Shown: in pieces, positions 35,327-43,721 of the stretch
How the letters are laid out: every line of letters starts with the position of its first letter
How positions within the stretch are numbered: position 1 is the first letter of the stretch
Assembly: GCA_937926975.1 (NCBI GenBank)
Contig: CALBCJ010000031.1
Coordinates: 1-63,180, forward strand
Direction of reading: 5' to 3'
DNA length: 63,180 bases
Source of the DNA: an uncultured Propionibacteriaceae bacterium
Lineage (GTDB): Bacteria > Actinomycetota > Actinomycetes > Propionibacteriales > Propionibacteriaceae
Program-made: the position numbers and the translations under genes
The notes under the pieces: generated by a model
The model's database searches: none
The model's input: the letters and a program-made list of their open reading frames with translations, nothing else
What the model was told of the DNA's origin: nothing

Positions 35327-35598
35327 GCGACGCCGTTGCCTCGGGCACTGGCGATGGTTCTTTCTGGGCTTTTCTGGGGTCAGCCGCAGATTCTGCGACA
35401 GCTCACGTACGACGCGCACGGCCGCGGCCCCCTCGGCGCCGGCTAGGCGGTCACCTCCGGGGCCACACGGGCGCTCCCGCAGGCGGTGGGGGCCGGCGCC
35501 CCCAGGGTGCAGGTGCCTGCCGATGAGACTGTCTGCCCTTCTCTGCTGCTGGCGCAAGACCATCGGATACTCCACTGAGTCCACGCTCCCGCACCGGC

Positions 35599-35672
35599 GC
35601 ACAGCAGCGGGCACGATCGGCTCTCAGCCGTGCTGCCAGCGACGGCGAGCCGAGGTCGGTCCGCTGCGGTGC
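35599..35672. repeat. 74-bp palindromic element, copy 9
   Basis: Starts GCACAGCAGCGGGCACGAT and ends GGTCCGCTGCGGTGC. The -10-like TACCCT (35679-35684) of the DLW-39 gene lies just downstream, so the element sits in the -35 region of that promoter. Confidence 0.75.
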
Positions 35673-35708
35673 GCGGGCTACCCTGGCCAGACGACGAAAG
35701 GAGGTCCG

Positions 35709-35822
35709 ATGAAGAAGGTTCTCGTAGTGGGTGTGGTCGCAGCTGTCGGCTTCATCCTGTGGCGCAAGTGCTGCAAGCAGGAGAGCGACTGGGCAGCAGC
35801 CACCGACCAGCCTCAGCGGTGA
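35709..35822 (+). CDS. DLW-39 family micro-protein
   Basis: A 37-residue protein: Lys-rich start (MKKVLVVG), one membrane helix, then WRKCCKQESDWAAATD. The length, the single helix and the acidic W-A-x-A-T-D end fit the actinobacterial DLW-39 family, whose function is unknown. AAAGGAGG lies 5 nt upstream of the ATG. The amidohydrolase GTG follows 10 nt after the stop. Confidence 0.85.
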   Translation: MKKVLVVGVVAAVGFILWRKCCKQESDWAAATDQPQR

Positions 35823-35832
35823 GCGGCTGGCG

Positions 35833-37089
35833 GTGACCGACCGCTTCGACGAGCTGTACGACGAGGTCACCCAGCTCGTCGACAACCTCTGGGCGCACCC
35901 CGAGCTCGGCTACCGGGAGCAGCGCACGAGCGCCGCGGTCCGGGCCTTCATCGAGCGGCACCTGCCCGGCGCCCCGGTCGAGTCCTTCGCCGGAACCGGC
36001 CTGCGGGTCCGGCTCGGGCCCGGCCACGAGCAGGCGGTTGCCCTGGTAGCCGAGCTCGATGCGCTCCCCGTCACAACCCACCCGGCGGCCGACCCGACGA
36101 CTGGCGCGGTGCACGCCTGCGGGCACCACACCCAGGTCGGGATCGCCTGCGCCGTCCTGGCTGCGCTGGCCCACGGCGACTGGCCCCTGCCGTACGACCT
36201 GGTCGTGGTCTTCGTCCCCGCTGAGGAGTACGTCGACCTCGACTACCGCCGCGGGCTGCGCCAGAGCGGACAGATCCGCTGGTACGGCGGCAAGCCGGAG
36301 GCGATGCGGCTCGGGGTCTTCGACGACGTGTCCGTCGCTGTGCTCACCCACACCATGGGCGGCGGCTACCCGCGCCCGACCGTGGAGCTGGACTGCGACC
36401 TGGCCGGTTTTCTGTACAAGCACGTCACCTTCCACGGCACCGCCGCCCATGCCGGCTTCGCGCCCTGGGCCGGGGCCAACGCGGCCTCGATGGCGGTGCT
36501 GTACCAGACCGCGGTCGGTCTCGGCCGCCAGCAGCTCCCCGACGGGGTGCTGGCCCGGATGAATCCCGTTGTCACCTCGGCGCCGATGACCACCAACGTG
36601 GTGCCGCCGACGGCCCGGGTCTCGACCGACGTCCGCGCCACCGACCTCGACGCGATCGCTGCGATGTCGCGCTCCCTGGACGCCATGGCGCAGGGGTCGG
36701 CGCTGGCGCTGGGCGGCCGCGCGGAGATCGAGACCGAGATCGGCTACCTCCCGTTCGTCCAGCACCGCCCCTTGTCACAGCCGTTCCGTGAGGCGTACGA
36801 GGCGGGCGTGCCAGGGATTGAGGCGCTGCTCGACGACCGTGGCGGGTCGGCCGCGGCTGGGGACGTGGGCGACCTGGCGTACCTGCTGCCCTGCATCCAG
36901 ATCGGCTACTCCGGCCTCGAGGGCCGGGTCCATGGCGACGACCTGCACCTGGCCGACCCCCGTACCGTGCTGGTCGCAGTCCCGCGGTTCGTCCTGGCCG
37001 GCCTGACCCGGCTGGACCTCGACCAGGTCGGGGTCTACCGGCGCAGCTACGCCGCGTACGAGGAGCTGATGGCTCGGCTGGGCGGCTGA
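35833..37089 (+). CDS. M20-family amidohydrolase/peptidase
   Basis: A 418-aa metallo-amidohydrolase of the M20D group (hippuricase/IAA-amino acid hydrolase relatives). Metal-site motifs: AHPELGYREQ near 20, HACGHHTQVG near 95, VPAEEY near 135 and LTHTMGGG near 178; GTAAHAGFAPWAGANAA near 215 marks the dimerisation domain and RVHGDDLHLAD near 370 the last ligand. No signal peptide. The GTG was chosen because it begins the conserved N-terminal helix just after the DLW-39 stop. The acyl-amino acid substrate is unknown. Confidence 0.88.
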   Translation: MTDRFDELYDEVTQLVDNLWAHPELGYREQRTSAAVRAFIERHLPGAPVESFAGTGLRVRLGPGHEQAVALVAELDALPVTTHPAADPTTGAVHACGHHTQVGIACAVLAALAHGDWPLPYDLVVVFVPAEEYVDLDYRRGLRQSGQIRWYGGKPEAMRLGVFDDVSVAVLTHTMGGGYPRPTVELDCDLAGFLYKHVTFHGTAAHAGFAPWAGANAASMAVLYQTAVGLGRQQLPDGVLARMNPVVTSAPMTTNVVPPTARVSTDVRATDLDAIAAMSRSLDAMAQGSALALGGRAEIETEIGYLPFVQHRPLSQPFREAYEAGVPGIEALLDDRGGSAAAGDVGDLAYLLPCIQIGYSGLEGRVHGDDLHLADPRTVLVAVPRFVLAGLTRLDLDQVGVYRRSYAAYEELMARLGG

Positions 37090-37321
37090 GACGACCTCGG
37101 TCCCGCAGCCAGGGCCGCAGGGCGCCACGTCCCACCTGCTGGGCACCCCCGAGACGCTCAAACCCCAGTGTCAGCAAGGTTTTACGGTGTTGAGACCGTA
37201 GCGGGGCGGGTTTCACACCTTCGGGGGCTACAGTGTGCGTGCGCAGTGCCTGCCCCAAGCCAGGTGCTGCTCAGCTGCAGAGAGTCCGTTGCGTCCCCAA
37301 GGCGACGAGACCCACAGCGCG

Positions 37322-37362
37322 GAGCCCGGGCCGCCACCTCCCTCGGTGGGCGGCCCGGGCTC
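37322..37362. terminator. Strong hairpin terminator
   Basis: GAGCCCGGGCCGCCACC pairs almost fully with GGTGGGCGGCCCGGGCTC around a 6-nt loop. It begins directly after the stop of the minus-strand Roadblock-like gene and could also end readthrough from the plus-strand amidohydrolase. Confidence 0.8.
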
Positions 37363-37731
37363 TCAGGCTTCAGCCTGCGCCGTACGGAGCCGCTCCGCCA
37401 GCTCAGGAACGGTCGTCGTCAGCACCGAGGCCAGGTCGATGTGCTTGTCGAGGACCAGCACCGCGCCCAGGCCCGGCGGGCAGACCAGCACCACAGCGGT
37501 CTTCCCGTACAGGTCCAGCACCACGAGGTCGTCGAGCTCGCCGCTGCCGCCGGCGGCCAGCGTCTCGCGCAGGTCCTGGACGGCGGTGTTCAGCATCGGC
37601 CCGGTGGCCGGGTCCGACTCGTACGAGGCGTAGACAAGGCCGGTTCGGGTGCTCCAGACGTCCGCCGCGACCAGCGCCTGGTCGAGCTGCTCGCAGACCT
37701 CGGCCAGGGCCTGCTCGATCGCTGCGATCAT
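37363..37731 (-). CDS. Roadblock/LC7-like domain protein (stand-alone)
   Basis: A 122-aa protein of one domain: helix, WSTRTGLVYASYES, long helix LNTAVQDLRETLAA, strands LDDLVVLDLYGKTAVVLV and a PGLGAVLVLDK strand, then a helix. The order helix-strands-helix-strands-helix fits Roadblock/longin folds. It matches the C-terminal domain of the upstream gene, with which it overlaps by ATGA, so the two could heterodimerise. No Ras-like GTPase is in the window, although Roadblock proteins usually control one. Confidence 0.7.
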   Translation of the reverse strand: MIAAIEQALAEVCEQLDQALVAADVWSTRTGLVYASYESDPATGPMLNTAVQDLRETLAAGGSGELDDLVVLDLYGKTAVVLVCPPGLGAVLVLDKHIDLASVLTTTVPELAERLRTAQAEA

Positions 37732-39308
37732 CGGCTGGCACCGACAGCGGCGCTGGCCACCGCCCTGCGTACCGACGGGATGGTGTGCTTGAGGACCTCA
37801 CCGAGCTGGACCTGCTCCAGGTCGAGCGTGAGGCAGGCGCCCAGGTCGGGGTGTGCGTTGACCACGACCGCGATCCTGCCACCGGTCAGCCTCACCAGGT
37901 AGTACCCGCCCAGCCGCGGCAGGTCGGCGTGGCGCAGGGTCTCGGTCAGGTCGTGGCTGGCGCGGTGCCACAGGGCGGTGGTGGCGACCGTACCCCCGTC
38001 GCTGGCGAGCAGCAGACCGGTCCGGGCCTCGAAGACGGTGAGCTCGATCAGGGCCGCGCCGACCGACTCGCGGGTCTCGGTCAGCACCTCGTCCAGGCGC
38101 TGCCGGTCGAGCTCGAGCGGCGGGCGAGGCTTGGCCTTGCGGCGCCGGCGCCGGTTGAGCAGCGTCCCGCCGAAGCCGCGGCCGTTCTTGGCCCGGACCA
38201 CCCCCGGCGGCTCCTTCGGCAGCCCGCCGTACTCGGGCTGCGGGTAGGTACGGTCGGGATGACTGGTGCTGGCCAGGTCGACCGCCTCGTCGGTCGGGGC
38301 AACCGGCCAGTCGCCGTGGCTCTCCATCCACTCCCGCAGCTGCTCGATGACGTTCACCTGCTCGGGGTCCAGCCCTTCCAGGTGCTTCGTGGCCGAGCCG
38401 CGCTTGCGGCTCTTGCTGGGCCGGGCGTGAGTCGTGCTGCTGGTACGCGGCTTCGCCTGCTGGTGTGCCGTGGCCTGCTCGGAGCCGTCGCGGGCAGACG
38501 GCTTCGATGCCTCGGCGCTGGACTGCTCGGGCTCCCCGGCAGGCGCGTCCCCGGGCTCGTCCTTCCGGGCGGCAGGCGCCTGGCTGGTCGGGCCGGTCTC
38601 GTCCGTGGTCTGCTCGGCGAGCGTGGACCGGGCCTGCGCCTCGGCGGGCTCGTCCTCGGTCTCGGCCGAGGTACCGGTCTCGGGCCTGGTCAGGGCGCTG
38701 TCGGCGGTCGTCTCAGGCTCGGCCTGGTCGTCATCGGTGGCCGTGGCGTCTGCTGCCTGCGCGGGCGCGTCGGCATCGGTGACGGCCTCGATGATGTGCG
38801 TGGTCTCGGCGTCCGAGACAGCCTCGATGACGTGGGTCGTCTCGGTGTCGGGGACCGGCTCGGCAGGGCTGCTCGTGACGGCCGCGTGGTCCTCGGCCGG
38901 CGCCGCGTCCGTGGTCGGCGTCGTCGCCTCCTCGGTCTGCGCCGGTCCCTGGACAGCCTCGGCCGGTGCGGCCGTACGCGCAGTGCCCGACTGGTGGCCG
39001 GCAGCAGGTGCGTCCGCTCGGGTGCGGGAAGGCACGGGCTGGATGATCCCGCCCGTCGCCAGGCTGCCCTCAGGCAGTGAGCGCTGAGGACCGCCGTGCT
39101 CAGCGGCGAGGCGCCGGTCGGACGGGGTCAGGGCGGAGCGGGCACCTCGGACCGCGGTGTGCGTGAGTGCGAACCTCGGCAGCTGGGTCGTCTCCTCACT
39201 GATCTCGTCCAGCTCGTTCGGGTCTCGCTCGGCAACGCGGCGGGGCTTGGTGAGTCCGTCGGTGAACGACCAGCGGGGGAAACCTAGCCGCCCCCGGAAC
39301 AACTTCAT
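37728..39308 (-). CDS. Long disordered protein with C-terminal Roadblock-like domain
   Basis: A 526-aa protein. Residues 1-60 are basic and conserved-looking (MKLFRGRLGFPRWSF). Residues about 60-320 are Ala/Thr/Glu/Pro-rich and disordered, with an internal duplication (TTHVIEAVSDAE / TTHIIEAVTDAD). A Lys/Arg patch follows, then a conserved linker and the Roadblock-like domain at about 415-520 (VFEARTGLLLASDGG, IAVVVNAHPDLGACLTLD). I used the ATG at 39308; the open frame starts 23 codons earlier without a good ribosome site. It may serve as a scaffold; partner unknown. Confidence 0.72.
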   Translation of the reverse strand: MKLFRGRLGFPRWSFTDGLTKPRRVAERDPNELDEISEETTQLPRFALTHTAVRGARSALTPSDRRLAAEHGGPQRSLPEGSLATGGIIQPVPSRTRADAPAAGHQSGTARTAAPAEAVQGPAQTEEATTPTTDAAPAEDHAAVTSSPAEPVPDTETTHVIEAVSDAETTHIIEAVTDADAPAQAADATATDDDQAEPETTADSALTRPETGTSAETEDEPAEAQARSTLAEQTTDETGPTSQAPAARKDEPGDAPAGEPEQSSAEASKPSARDGSEQATAHQQAKPRTSSTTHARPSKSRKRGSATKHLEGLDPEQVNVIEQLREWMESHGDWPVAPTDEAVDLASTSHPDRTYPQPEYGGLPKEPPGVVRAKNGRGFGGTLLNRRRRRKAKPRPPLELDRQRLDEVLTETRESVGAALIELTVFEARTGLLLASDGGTVATTALWHRASHDLTETLRHADLPRLGGYYLVRLTGGRIAVVVNAHPDLGACLTLDLEQVQLGEVLKHTIPSVRRAVASAAVGASR

Positions 39309-39838
39309 CGAGACGCCCTTTCGGCCTGGTGGGGGATCCCCGCCAGCACGCCAGGGGCACTGTCGGGCTTCTACCAAGACTAGGGCACCTGCCCTGGTGA
39401 GGTTTCCCGGGTGAGGACTCTCTCAGAGTGCCTGGGCGCCGCCCGGCCGAGACGGGCCTGAGCCTCGTGGCCGGCCCAGCACCGCCGTCCACGTCCTGCG
39501 CTGTCAGACCGTAGCCGATGGGCACAGCAGCGGACTGAAGCGGGTCAGCGCGGGGGATTGCGGCACGTGAGTACGACGACTGCCCGCAGCTGTGCCTGGC
39601 GTGGCCGGGCGGGAGCCGTGGCCGTACGCCAGCGGCTCCTTGGGGGCAGGTCAGCCGGGTGGCTCGTCGGTCACTCACGCAGTGCAAGCAGTACGGGGAC
39701 CTGCTGGCGTGGTCGGCATCCCACTGCACGGTGTCCGACGCGGTCGTCAGGGTTGCACCACGCAGCATGAGCACTGAGACTGGACTCAGGAGAGGTGTCG
39801 TACGTACGGCAAGCTGAGAACAAGGACGGGAGCCGCCC
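39309..39838. other. Divergent intergenic region
   Basis: 530 bp between the divergent Roadblock-scaffold and DUF2255 genes. It holds one palindromic element (39522-39595). I see no convincing gene; short open frames here lack ribosome sites and homology. Confidence 0.6.
39522..39595. repeat. 74-bp palindromic element, copy 10
   Basis: Starts GCACAGCAGCGGACTG and ends CTGCCCGCAGCTGTGC, i.e. inverted relative to copy 3. Confidence 0.78.
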
Positions 39839-40216
39839 ATGAGCACCTGGCCTGCCGAGACCATCGAGCGGATCGCGGCCACTGACGACCTGCACATCGC
39901 GCCGTACCACCCGGACCTGACCACGACCGGGACCCTGACCTGGATCTGGTCGGTGGTGGTCGACGGGCGGCTCTTCGTCCGGGCCTGGAGCGGGACCCAG
40001 GGCCGCTGGTACCAGGCCGCGGTCGCCCAGCGGGCCGGGAGGATCACCGCCGCCGGGCAGGCGTACGAGGTTGACTTCGCCCCCGTCGCCGATGAGCACC
40101 TCCATGACCGGATCGACGCGGCCTACCAGGCGAAGTACGCGGGCAGCCCGTACCTGCCGCCGATGGTCGCCGCCGGGCCCCGGGCCGCGACCGTCGAGAT
40201 CACCCCGCGGGCATGA
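39839..40216 (+). CDS. DUF2255 family protein
   Basis: A 125-aa cytoplasmic protein with the family's characteristic lines: TDDLHIAPYHPD near 15, GTLTWIWSVVVDGRLFVRAW near 30-50, RWYQAAVAQ near 58 and a C-terminal YLPPMV. The fold is thought to be related to pyridoxamine-oxidase-like/deazaflavin-binding barrels, but the activity is unknown. GACGGGAG precedes the ATG. Confidence 0.85.
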   Translation: MSTWPAETIERIAATDDLHIAPYHPDLTTTGTLTWIWSVVVDGRLFVRAWSGTQGRWYQAAVAQRAGRITAAGQAYEVDFAPVADEHLHDRIDAAYQAKYAGSPYLPPMVAAGPRAATVEITPRA

Positions 40217-40277
40217 CCCAGGAGGTCACCTCGGCTGCCGCCGCCAGGACTGGGGGCGCCGCTGAGGAGCTGGACCG

Positions 40278-41315
40278 GTGACGAGCACCGCGGCTGAGGG
40301 CTCCGCTGCCCGGCTGGTGTGGCACTTCGAGTGGGCCGAGAAGGGGTGGGCCGTGCCGGTCACCGCCCCGAGCCGGGAGGCTCCTGACCCGCCGACCCGG
40401 TTCCTGCCGCACGTCACGGGCGCGATGCCGTTCAGCAGCCCAGGCCGCGGCCTGACCGGGCCGTTCCTGTGGCGCCCGACGGAGGCCTCGCCCTGGGGGG
40501 ACCAGGGCTACCAGGACTTCGTGGCCCAGTCGTGGAACGGTGACCCGTTCGAGCTGCCGGGGGAGCTGGCGTCTCGGGTCTGGGTGGTCACCGAGCAGGC
40601 CCCGGGGAGCTGCACGCTGACGATCCGGCCGCAGCGGATCACCCCCGCGGTAGGGGAGCCCCCGCCGGGCGGCACCGGGACCGCGGCGAGGTGGGTCGAC
40701 CCGGATACCGGCACAGCGCACGACCTGGCCCACGTCCGCGGCGATGACGTCGGCTGGGTCGGCGGGATGTTCGTCACAGACCCGGCTCAAGGACTGACCT
40801 GGCGGTACGGCTACTTCGAGGCCCGGTTCCGCTACCAGGCAGCCCGGGGCGGGTTCCCGGCCGTGTGGCTGTTCGCCAACCACTGTGACGACCGGACGGA
40901 CGGGTACGAGTCGGCCGAGTACGACCTGTTCGAGTCGTTCGGCGACGAGCCGAGCGAGGACGGGACCGTCGAGGCGCACGCCTCGTGGCACACGAAACCC
41001 GTTCCGGGCACCTCGGGCACCATCGCCCGGTGGCGGCTGGACCAGCACTGGCACCGGCTCGGGCTCGACTGGACTGAGAGCCGAATGGCGCTCTACTACG
41101 ACGGTGAGCTGCTCGGCGAGGCCCCGCCCCAGACCGTGTCCTGGTTTCAGGGCGCGAACCTCGGCTGGCGGGTCACTATGGCCGTCAACCCGAGCTGGCC
41201 AGGGGCTCCGAGGAGTACGCCCTCCAGCCCGTCGCCGGCGCTGGAGATCGACTACCTGCGGGTCTGGGACGCGCGATGCCGCAGCCGGTTCCCCAGGGGC
41301 CGAGCGACCCGCTGA
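40278..41315 (+). CDS. GH16-family glycoside hydrolase
   Basis: A 345-aa protein with the GH16 beta-jelly-roll pattern: YGYFEARFRYQAARGGFPAVW near 175, then the catalytic motif EYDLFE (ExDxxE, near 214), then a second half with HWHRLGLDWTESRMALYYDG and LGWRVTMAVNP strands. The family includes laminarinases, lichenases and agarases. It lacks an N-terminal signal peptide or Tat motif, unusual for GH16, so it may act inside the cell or be exported by another route. The GTG follows GAGGAGC. The preceding DUF2255 stop is 61 bp upstream, so cotranscription is plausible. Confidence 0.85.
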   Translation: MTSTAAEGSAARLVWHFEWAEKGWAVPVTAPSREAPDPPTRFLPHVTGAMPFSSPGRGLTGPFLWRPTEASPWGDQGYQDFVAQSWNGDPFELPGELASRVWVVTEQAPGSCTLTIRPQRITPAVGEPPPGGTGTAARWVDPDTGTAHDLAHVRGDDVGWVGGMFVTDPAQGLTWRYGYFEARFRYQAARGGFPAVWLFANHCDDRTDGYESAEYDLFESFGDEPSEDGTVEAHASWHTKPVPGTSGTIARWRLDQHWHRLGLDWTESRMALYYDGELLGEAPPQTVSWFQGANLGWRVTMAVNPSWPGAPRSTPSSPSPALEIDYLRVWDARCRSRFPRGRATR

Positions 41316-41391
41316 CGAGCCCGGCGCGAGCATGAGCCAGCGACGACCAGCTGCCGCCGGGGCACGAGGTGGGTGCCCAGGACATCTGGCC

Positions 41392-41428
41392 CTTGGGAAA
41401 ATCCCAAGAGTGTCCTAGGATGGTGACC
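41392..41428 (+). promoter_or_regulatory. Leaderless promoter with palindromic operator on the -35 box
   Basis: CTTGGGAAAATCCCAAG (41392-41408) is a perfect 7-bp palindrome with a 3-nt centre. It contains the -35 box TTGGGA; 17 bp further is the -10 box TAGGAT (41416-41421), and the ATG lies 7 nt after it. A bound dimer would cover the -35 box, so self-repression by the XRE domain encoded downstream is expected. Confidence 0.75.
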
Positions 41429-42511
41429 ATGAACCCCAGCATTGGTGAACGGGTGCTCGGGGCGCTCCCGAAAGGCACCCCCCAGAAGGAGATCGCGCGT
41501 CAGGTCGGCATGACCGAAGACGCTTTCTCGCGTGCACTGCACGGGCACCGCGGCTTCTCGGCCCTCGAGCTGGCACGACTGGCCCAGGTGCTCAACCAGG
41601 ACATCTACCTGCTCATCACGGGCGAGCCTGACCCGAACCGCCTAGTGGTATCGGGGCGCCACAACGTCGACAGCCAGACCTGGGTCCGGAGCATTGAGGG
41701 CGAGCAGGGAGACAAGCCGATCCTCTCCGATGTCGTGCTCGCGTACCGCCAGGCAGAGACTGTCCGCTCGCTTCGACCCAGCAACGTCCCGGCAGACCTG
41801 GCGGGGGCCCGCGAGGCGCTGGGAGAGGGGTTCGCCCGCGCGTTCATCGAGCGTCTCGCAGCGCTGGGCATCGACACGGTGCGTCTGCCCGACCTGAGTA
41901 CGGCCTACTCGCTGCGCATCGGGCCGCGAGATGTGATCGTCATCCCGGAGTCGGGCAACTGGTTCTACGAGAACTTCAGCCTTGCTCATGAGCTGGCGCA
42001 CCTCGTTCTCGGGCACGAGGGCGTCATGGTGACCGAGGGTCGAGAAGTAAGCCGTGAGGAGGCAGCCGCCAACAGGTTCGCGGCCGACCTGCTGCTTCCC
42101 GAGCACGAGCTGCGCGCGATGGACTGGTCCACGCTGCCCGCTTCGGACCTCGCGGCACACGTGTGGCGGTGGGGCGTGTCGACCTCAACGCTGAAGGTGC
42201 GGCTCGAGGCCCTCCACCTTCCTGTGAGCCCCCAGGCTCGATCGCTGCTGGACTTGAAGACTCAGGGCTTGCTGCGCCGGCACTGGGTGCCGGACGAGCC
42301 GGGCGACCCGATCACCGAGCGCATGACCTCGGCCAGTGCCCGTACGTTCCCCACCTGGTTGAAGGACGCGCATCTTGAGGGCGTGGCCGAAGGGCGGCTT
42401 CAGAAGGGGACACTCGCCTGGATGCTGGGAGTAGACCCACAGACGCTGGAGGTCGACGAGCCCTCAGCCCCCACCATGAGCGACTCGGACCTCATGTCAC
42501 TGCTCGGGTAG
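41429..42511 (+). CDS. XRE helix-turn-helix plus ImmA/IrrE metallopeptidase (antitoxin-like)
   Basis: A 360-aa protein. An XRE-type helix-turn-helix covers about residues 5-60 (KEIARQVGMTEDAFSRALHG, ALELARLAQVL). The ImmA/IrrE zinc peptidase domain follows, with FSLAHELAHLVLGH near 190 (HExxH) and the downstream Glu in SREEAAANRFAADLLLPE near 220. The C-terminal part is helical. Proteins of this type cleave repressors or act as proteolysis-linked antitoxins; pairing with a PIN gene 9 bp downstream suggests a toxin-antitoxin module. GC content is visibly lower than in the surrounding genes, consistent with transfer. Confidence 0.88.
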   Translation: MNPSIGERVLGALPKGTPQKEIARQVGMTEDAFSRALHGHRGFSALELARLAQVLNQDIYLLITGEPDPNRLVVSGRHNVDSQTWVRSIEGEQGDKPILSDVVLAYRQAETVRSLRPSNVPADLAGAREALGEGFARAFIERLAALGIDTVRLPDLSTAYSLRIGPRDVIVIPESGNWFYENFSLAHELAHLVLGHEGVMVTEGREVSREEAAANRFAADLLLPEHELRAMDWSTLPASDLAAHVWRWGVSTSTLKVRLEALHLPVSPQARSLLDLKTQGLLRRHWVPDEPGDPITERMTSASARTFPTWLKDAHLEGVAEGRLQKGTLAWMLGVDPQTLEVDEPSAPTMSDSDLMSLLG

Positions 42512-42520
42512 TCTGTCGAA

Positions 42521-43108
42521 GTGCCAGGCCACGACACTCCCCGGCTGGTGTTCCCAGACACGACCGCATTGATCAACTTCGCCTTGGTGGACGAGATGCC
42601 GCTGTTGAAGCGTCTGGTCGCGGAGAATGGTTCCTGGTGTGGCACGGTCGCCAGCGAGTGCGACGACCAGGCAGCCAAGCAAGGGCTCCCGCAGATGCGC
42701 GAAGCGCACGCCATCTTTGGGACACCGCTCCGCTTGGAGACGCCCGCTGAGTACCTCGACTACAAGCTGAACCAGAACTTCTTTCGCCAGGCGTCGAGCG
42801 ACCCGAGCGCCACCCATGCCGGGGAGTCGGAGACCCTGGCCATCCTGACCTCCCGCAGAATCAAGTCCGTGGTGGTCTCCGATGATGGCAGCGTTCCGAT
42901 TCGACTAGATGCCTTGAACATGCACCCGACCATCCAGGCGACGACTTCGTGGCACTTCTTCCGCGTGGCCTACTGGAAAGGCCACATCAGCGAGGCTCGA
43001 CTGCGGGAGATTCGCGCCACCCTGCTGGAGCATCGGCGCGCGTGCCCGCAGGAGGTCCGCGACGCGGGGCGCTTTGCGCGCTGGATCGAGCGCCCAGATG
43101 CGTCTTAG
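42521..43108 (+). CDS. PIN-like nuclease (toxin candidate)
   Basis: A 195-aa protein. PIN features: the first strand and acidic residue in LVFPDTTALINFAL near 10, a mid Glu in AGESETLAILTS near 105, and a late Asp pair in KSVVVSDDGSVP near 122, the usual quartet of acidic metal ligands. The C-terminal third is helical and Arg-rich. The family is that of PIN proteins encoded after ImmA/IrrE genes, predicted RNases. GTG 42521 lies 6 nt after TAGTCT (42509-42514), a -10-like box overlapping the stop codon of the antitoxin-like gene, so the toxin could also have its own leaderless transcript. Confidence 0.8.
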   Translation: MPGHDTPRLVFPDTTALINFALVDEMPLLKRLVAENGSWCGTVASECDDQAAKQGLPQMREAHAIFGTPLRLETPAEYLDYKLNQNFFRQASSDPSATHAGESETLAILTSRRIKSVVVSDDGSVPIRLDALNMHPTIQATTSWHFFRVAYWKGHISEARLREIRATLLEHRRACPQEVRDAGRFARWIERPDAS

Positions 43109-43158
43109 GAGCTCGCCTCGCAGCCAGCTCATCCTCAACCAGCTTTTCGGATCTTCCC

Positions 43159-43491
43159 GTGCTCGTGATCGGCCCACTTTGCGCTCGCGGCGACCACCGC
43201 TTCGGCTTCACCGATGCCTGGACCATCACCACCGCCGAGGGAGACACCTTCCCGGCGTTCATGGCGGTCGAGCTGGCGCCAGGCGGGCTCAGCGGCATCG
43301 CGGGCCGCCTGCTCGAAAGCCCCGTGCTCACCACTGACGCCGCGGTCATCGATGCCTTCGACGCCCAGCACCCACCCACGGTGAAGCAGGTCCGCGAGTG
43401 GTCACGGGGAGAACTGCGGTGCCCCGGCTGGCGGTCCGACCGCGGGCGAGGCGCCAGTGTGTCGTGGCCTGCTGGGTGGGGTGGAGCATAG
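43159..43491 (+). CDS. Uncertain ORF beside tRNA-Ala
   Basis: An open frame from GTG 43159 encodes 110 residues with a reasonable first part (CARGDHRFGFTDAWTITTAE, FMAVELAPGG, PTVKQVREWSRGEL), but its 3' end runs 10 bp into the tRNA gene, and the last 25 residues are low complexity. No ribosome site. It may be a gene fragment left at the tRNA or chance. Confidence 0.35.
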   Translation: MLVIGPLCARGDHRFGFTDAWTITTAEGDTFPAFMAVELAPGGLSGIAGRLLESPVLTTDAAVIDAFDAQHPPTVKQVREWSRGELRCPGWRSDRGRGASVSWPAGWGGA

Positions 43492-43554
43492 GGGACTCGA
43501 ACCCCTAACTTCCACCTTGCAAAGGTGGCACTCTACCAGTTGAGTTAATGCCCC
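43482..43554 (-). tRNA. tRNA-Ala(UGC)
   Basis: A full cloverleaf reads on the minus strand: acceptor GGGGCAT/ATGCTCC with the G3-U70 pair that marks tRNA-Ala, D arm with AACTGGTAGAGT, anticodon stem CCACC/GGTGG with loop TTTGCAA (anticodon TGC), and T arm AGGGG-TTCGAGT-CCCCT. Discriminator base A; CCA is not encoded in full. Its 3' end faces the ImmA/PIN module. Confidence 0.97.
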
Positions 43555-43721
43555 GTACGGGTTGGCGCTGCGCGGGTGCGGCCCGGCGAGCCCCGACTAT
43601 GGTACGGCACGGCGGCGCCGGCTGCCGAGCCACGACCCCCGACCCGGCCGTGGCCAGGGGAGAAAGATCGTGCCAACGGGCAAGGTCGCCCGTCTGGGGC
43701 TGGGCCCCTACCCTGGTGACC

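Noticed and set aside
37728..37743. Frameshift between the two Roadblock-like genes
   Set aside because: The ATGA overlap, separate complete domains and a proper start codon fit two coupled genes better than one broken gene.
37233..39080. Plus-strand open frame of 615 codons
   Set aside because: Antisense to the Roadblock-scaffold gene; Leu/Gly/Arg low complexity is the complement of its Ala/Glu/Thr-rich region.
41316..43555. Complete integrative element at tRNA-Ala
   Set aside because: No integrase and no second copy of the tRNA 3' end found; only an accessory module can be supported.
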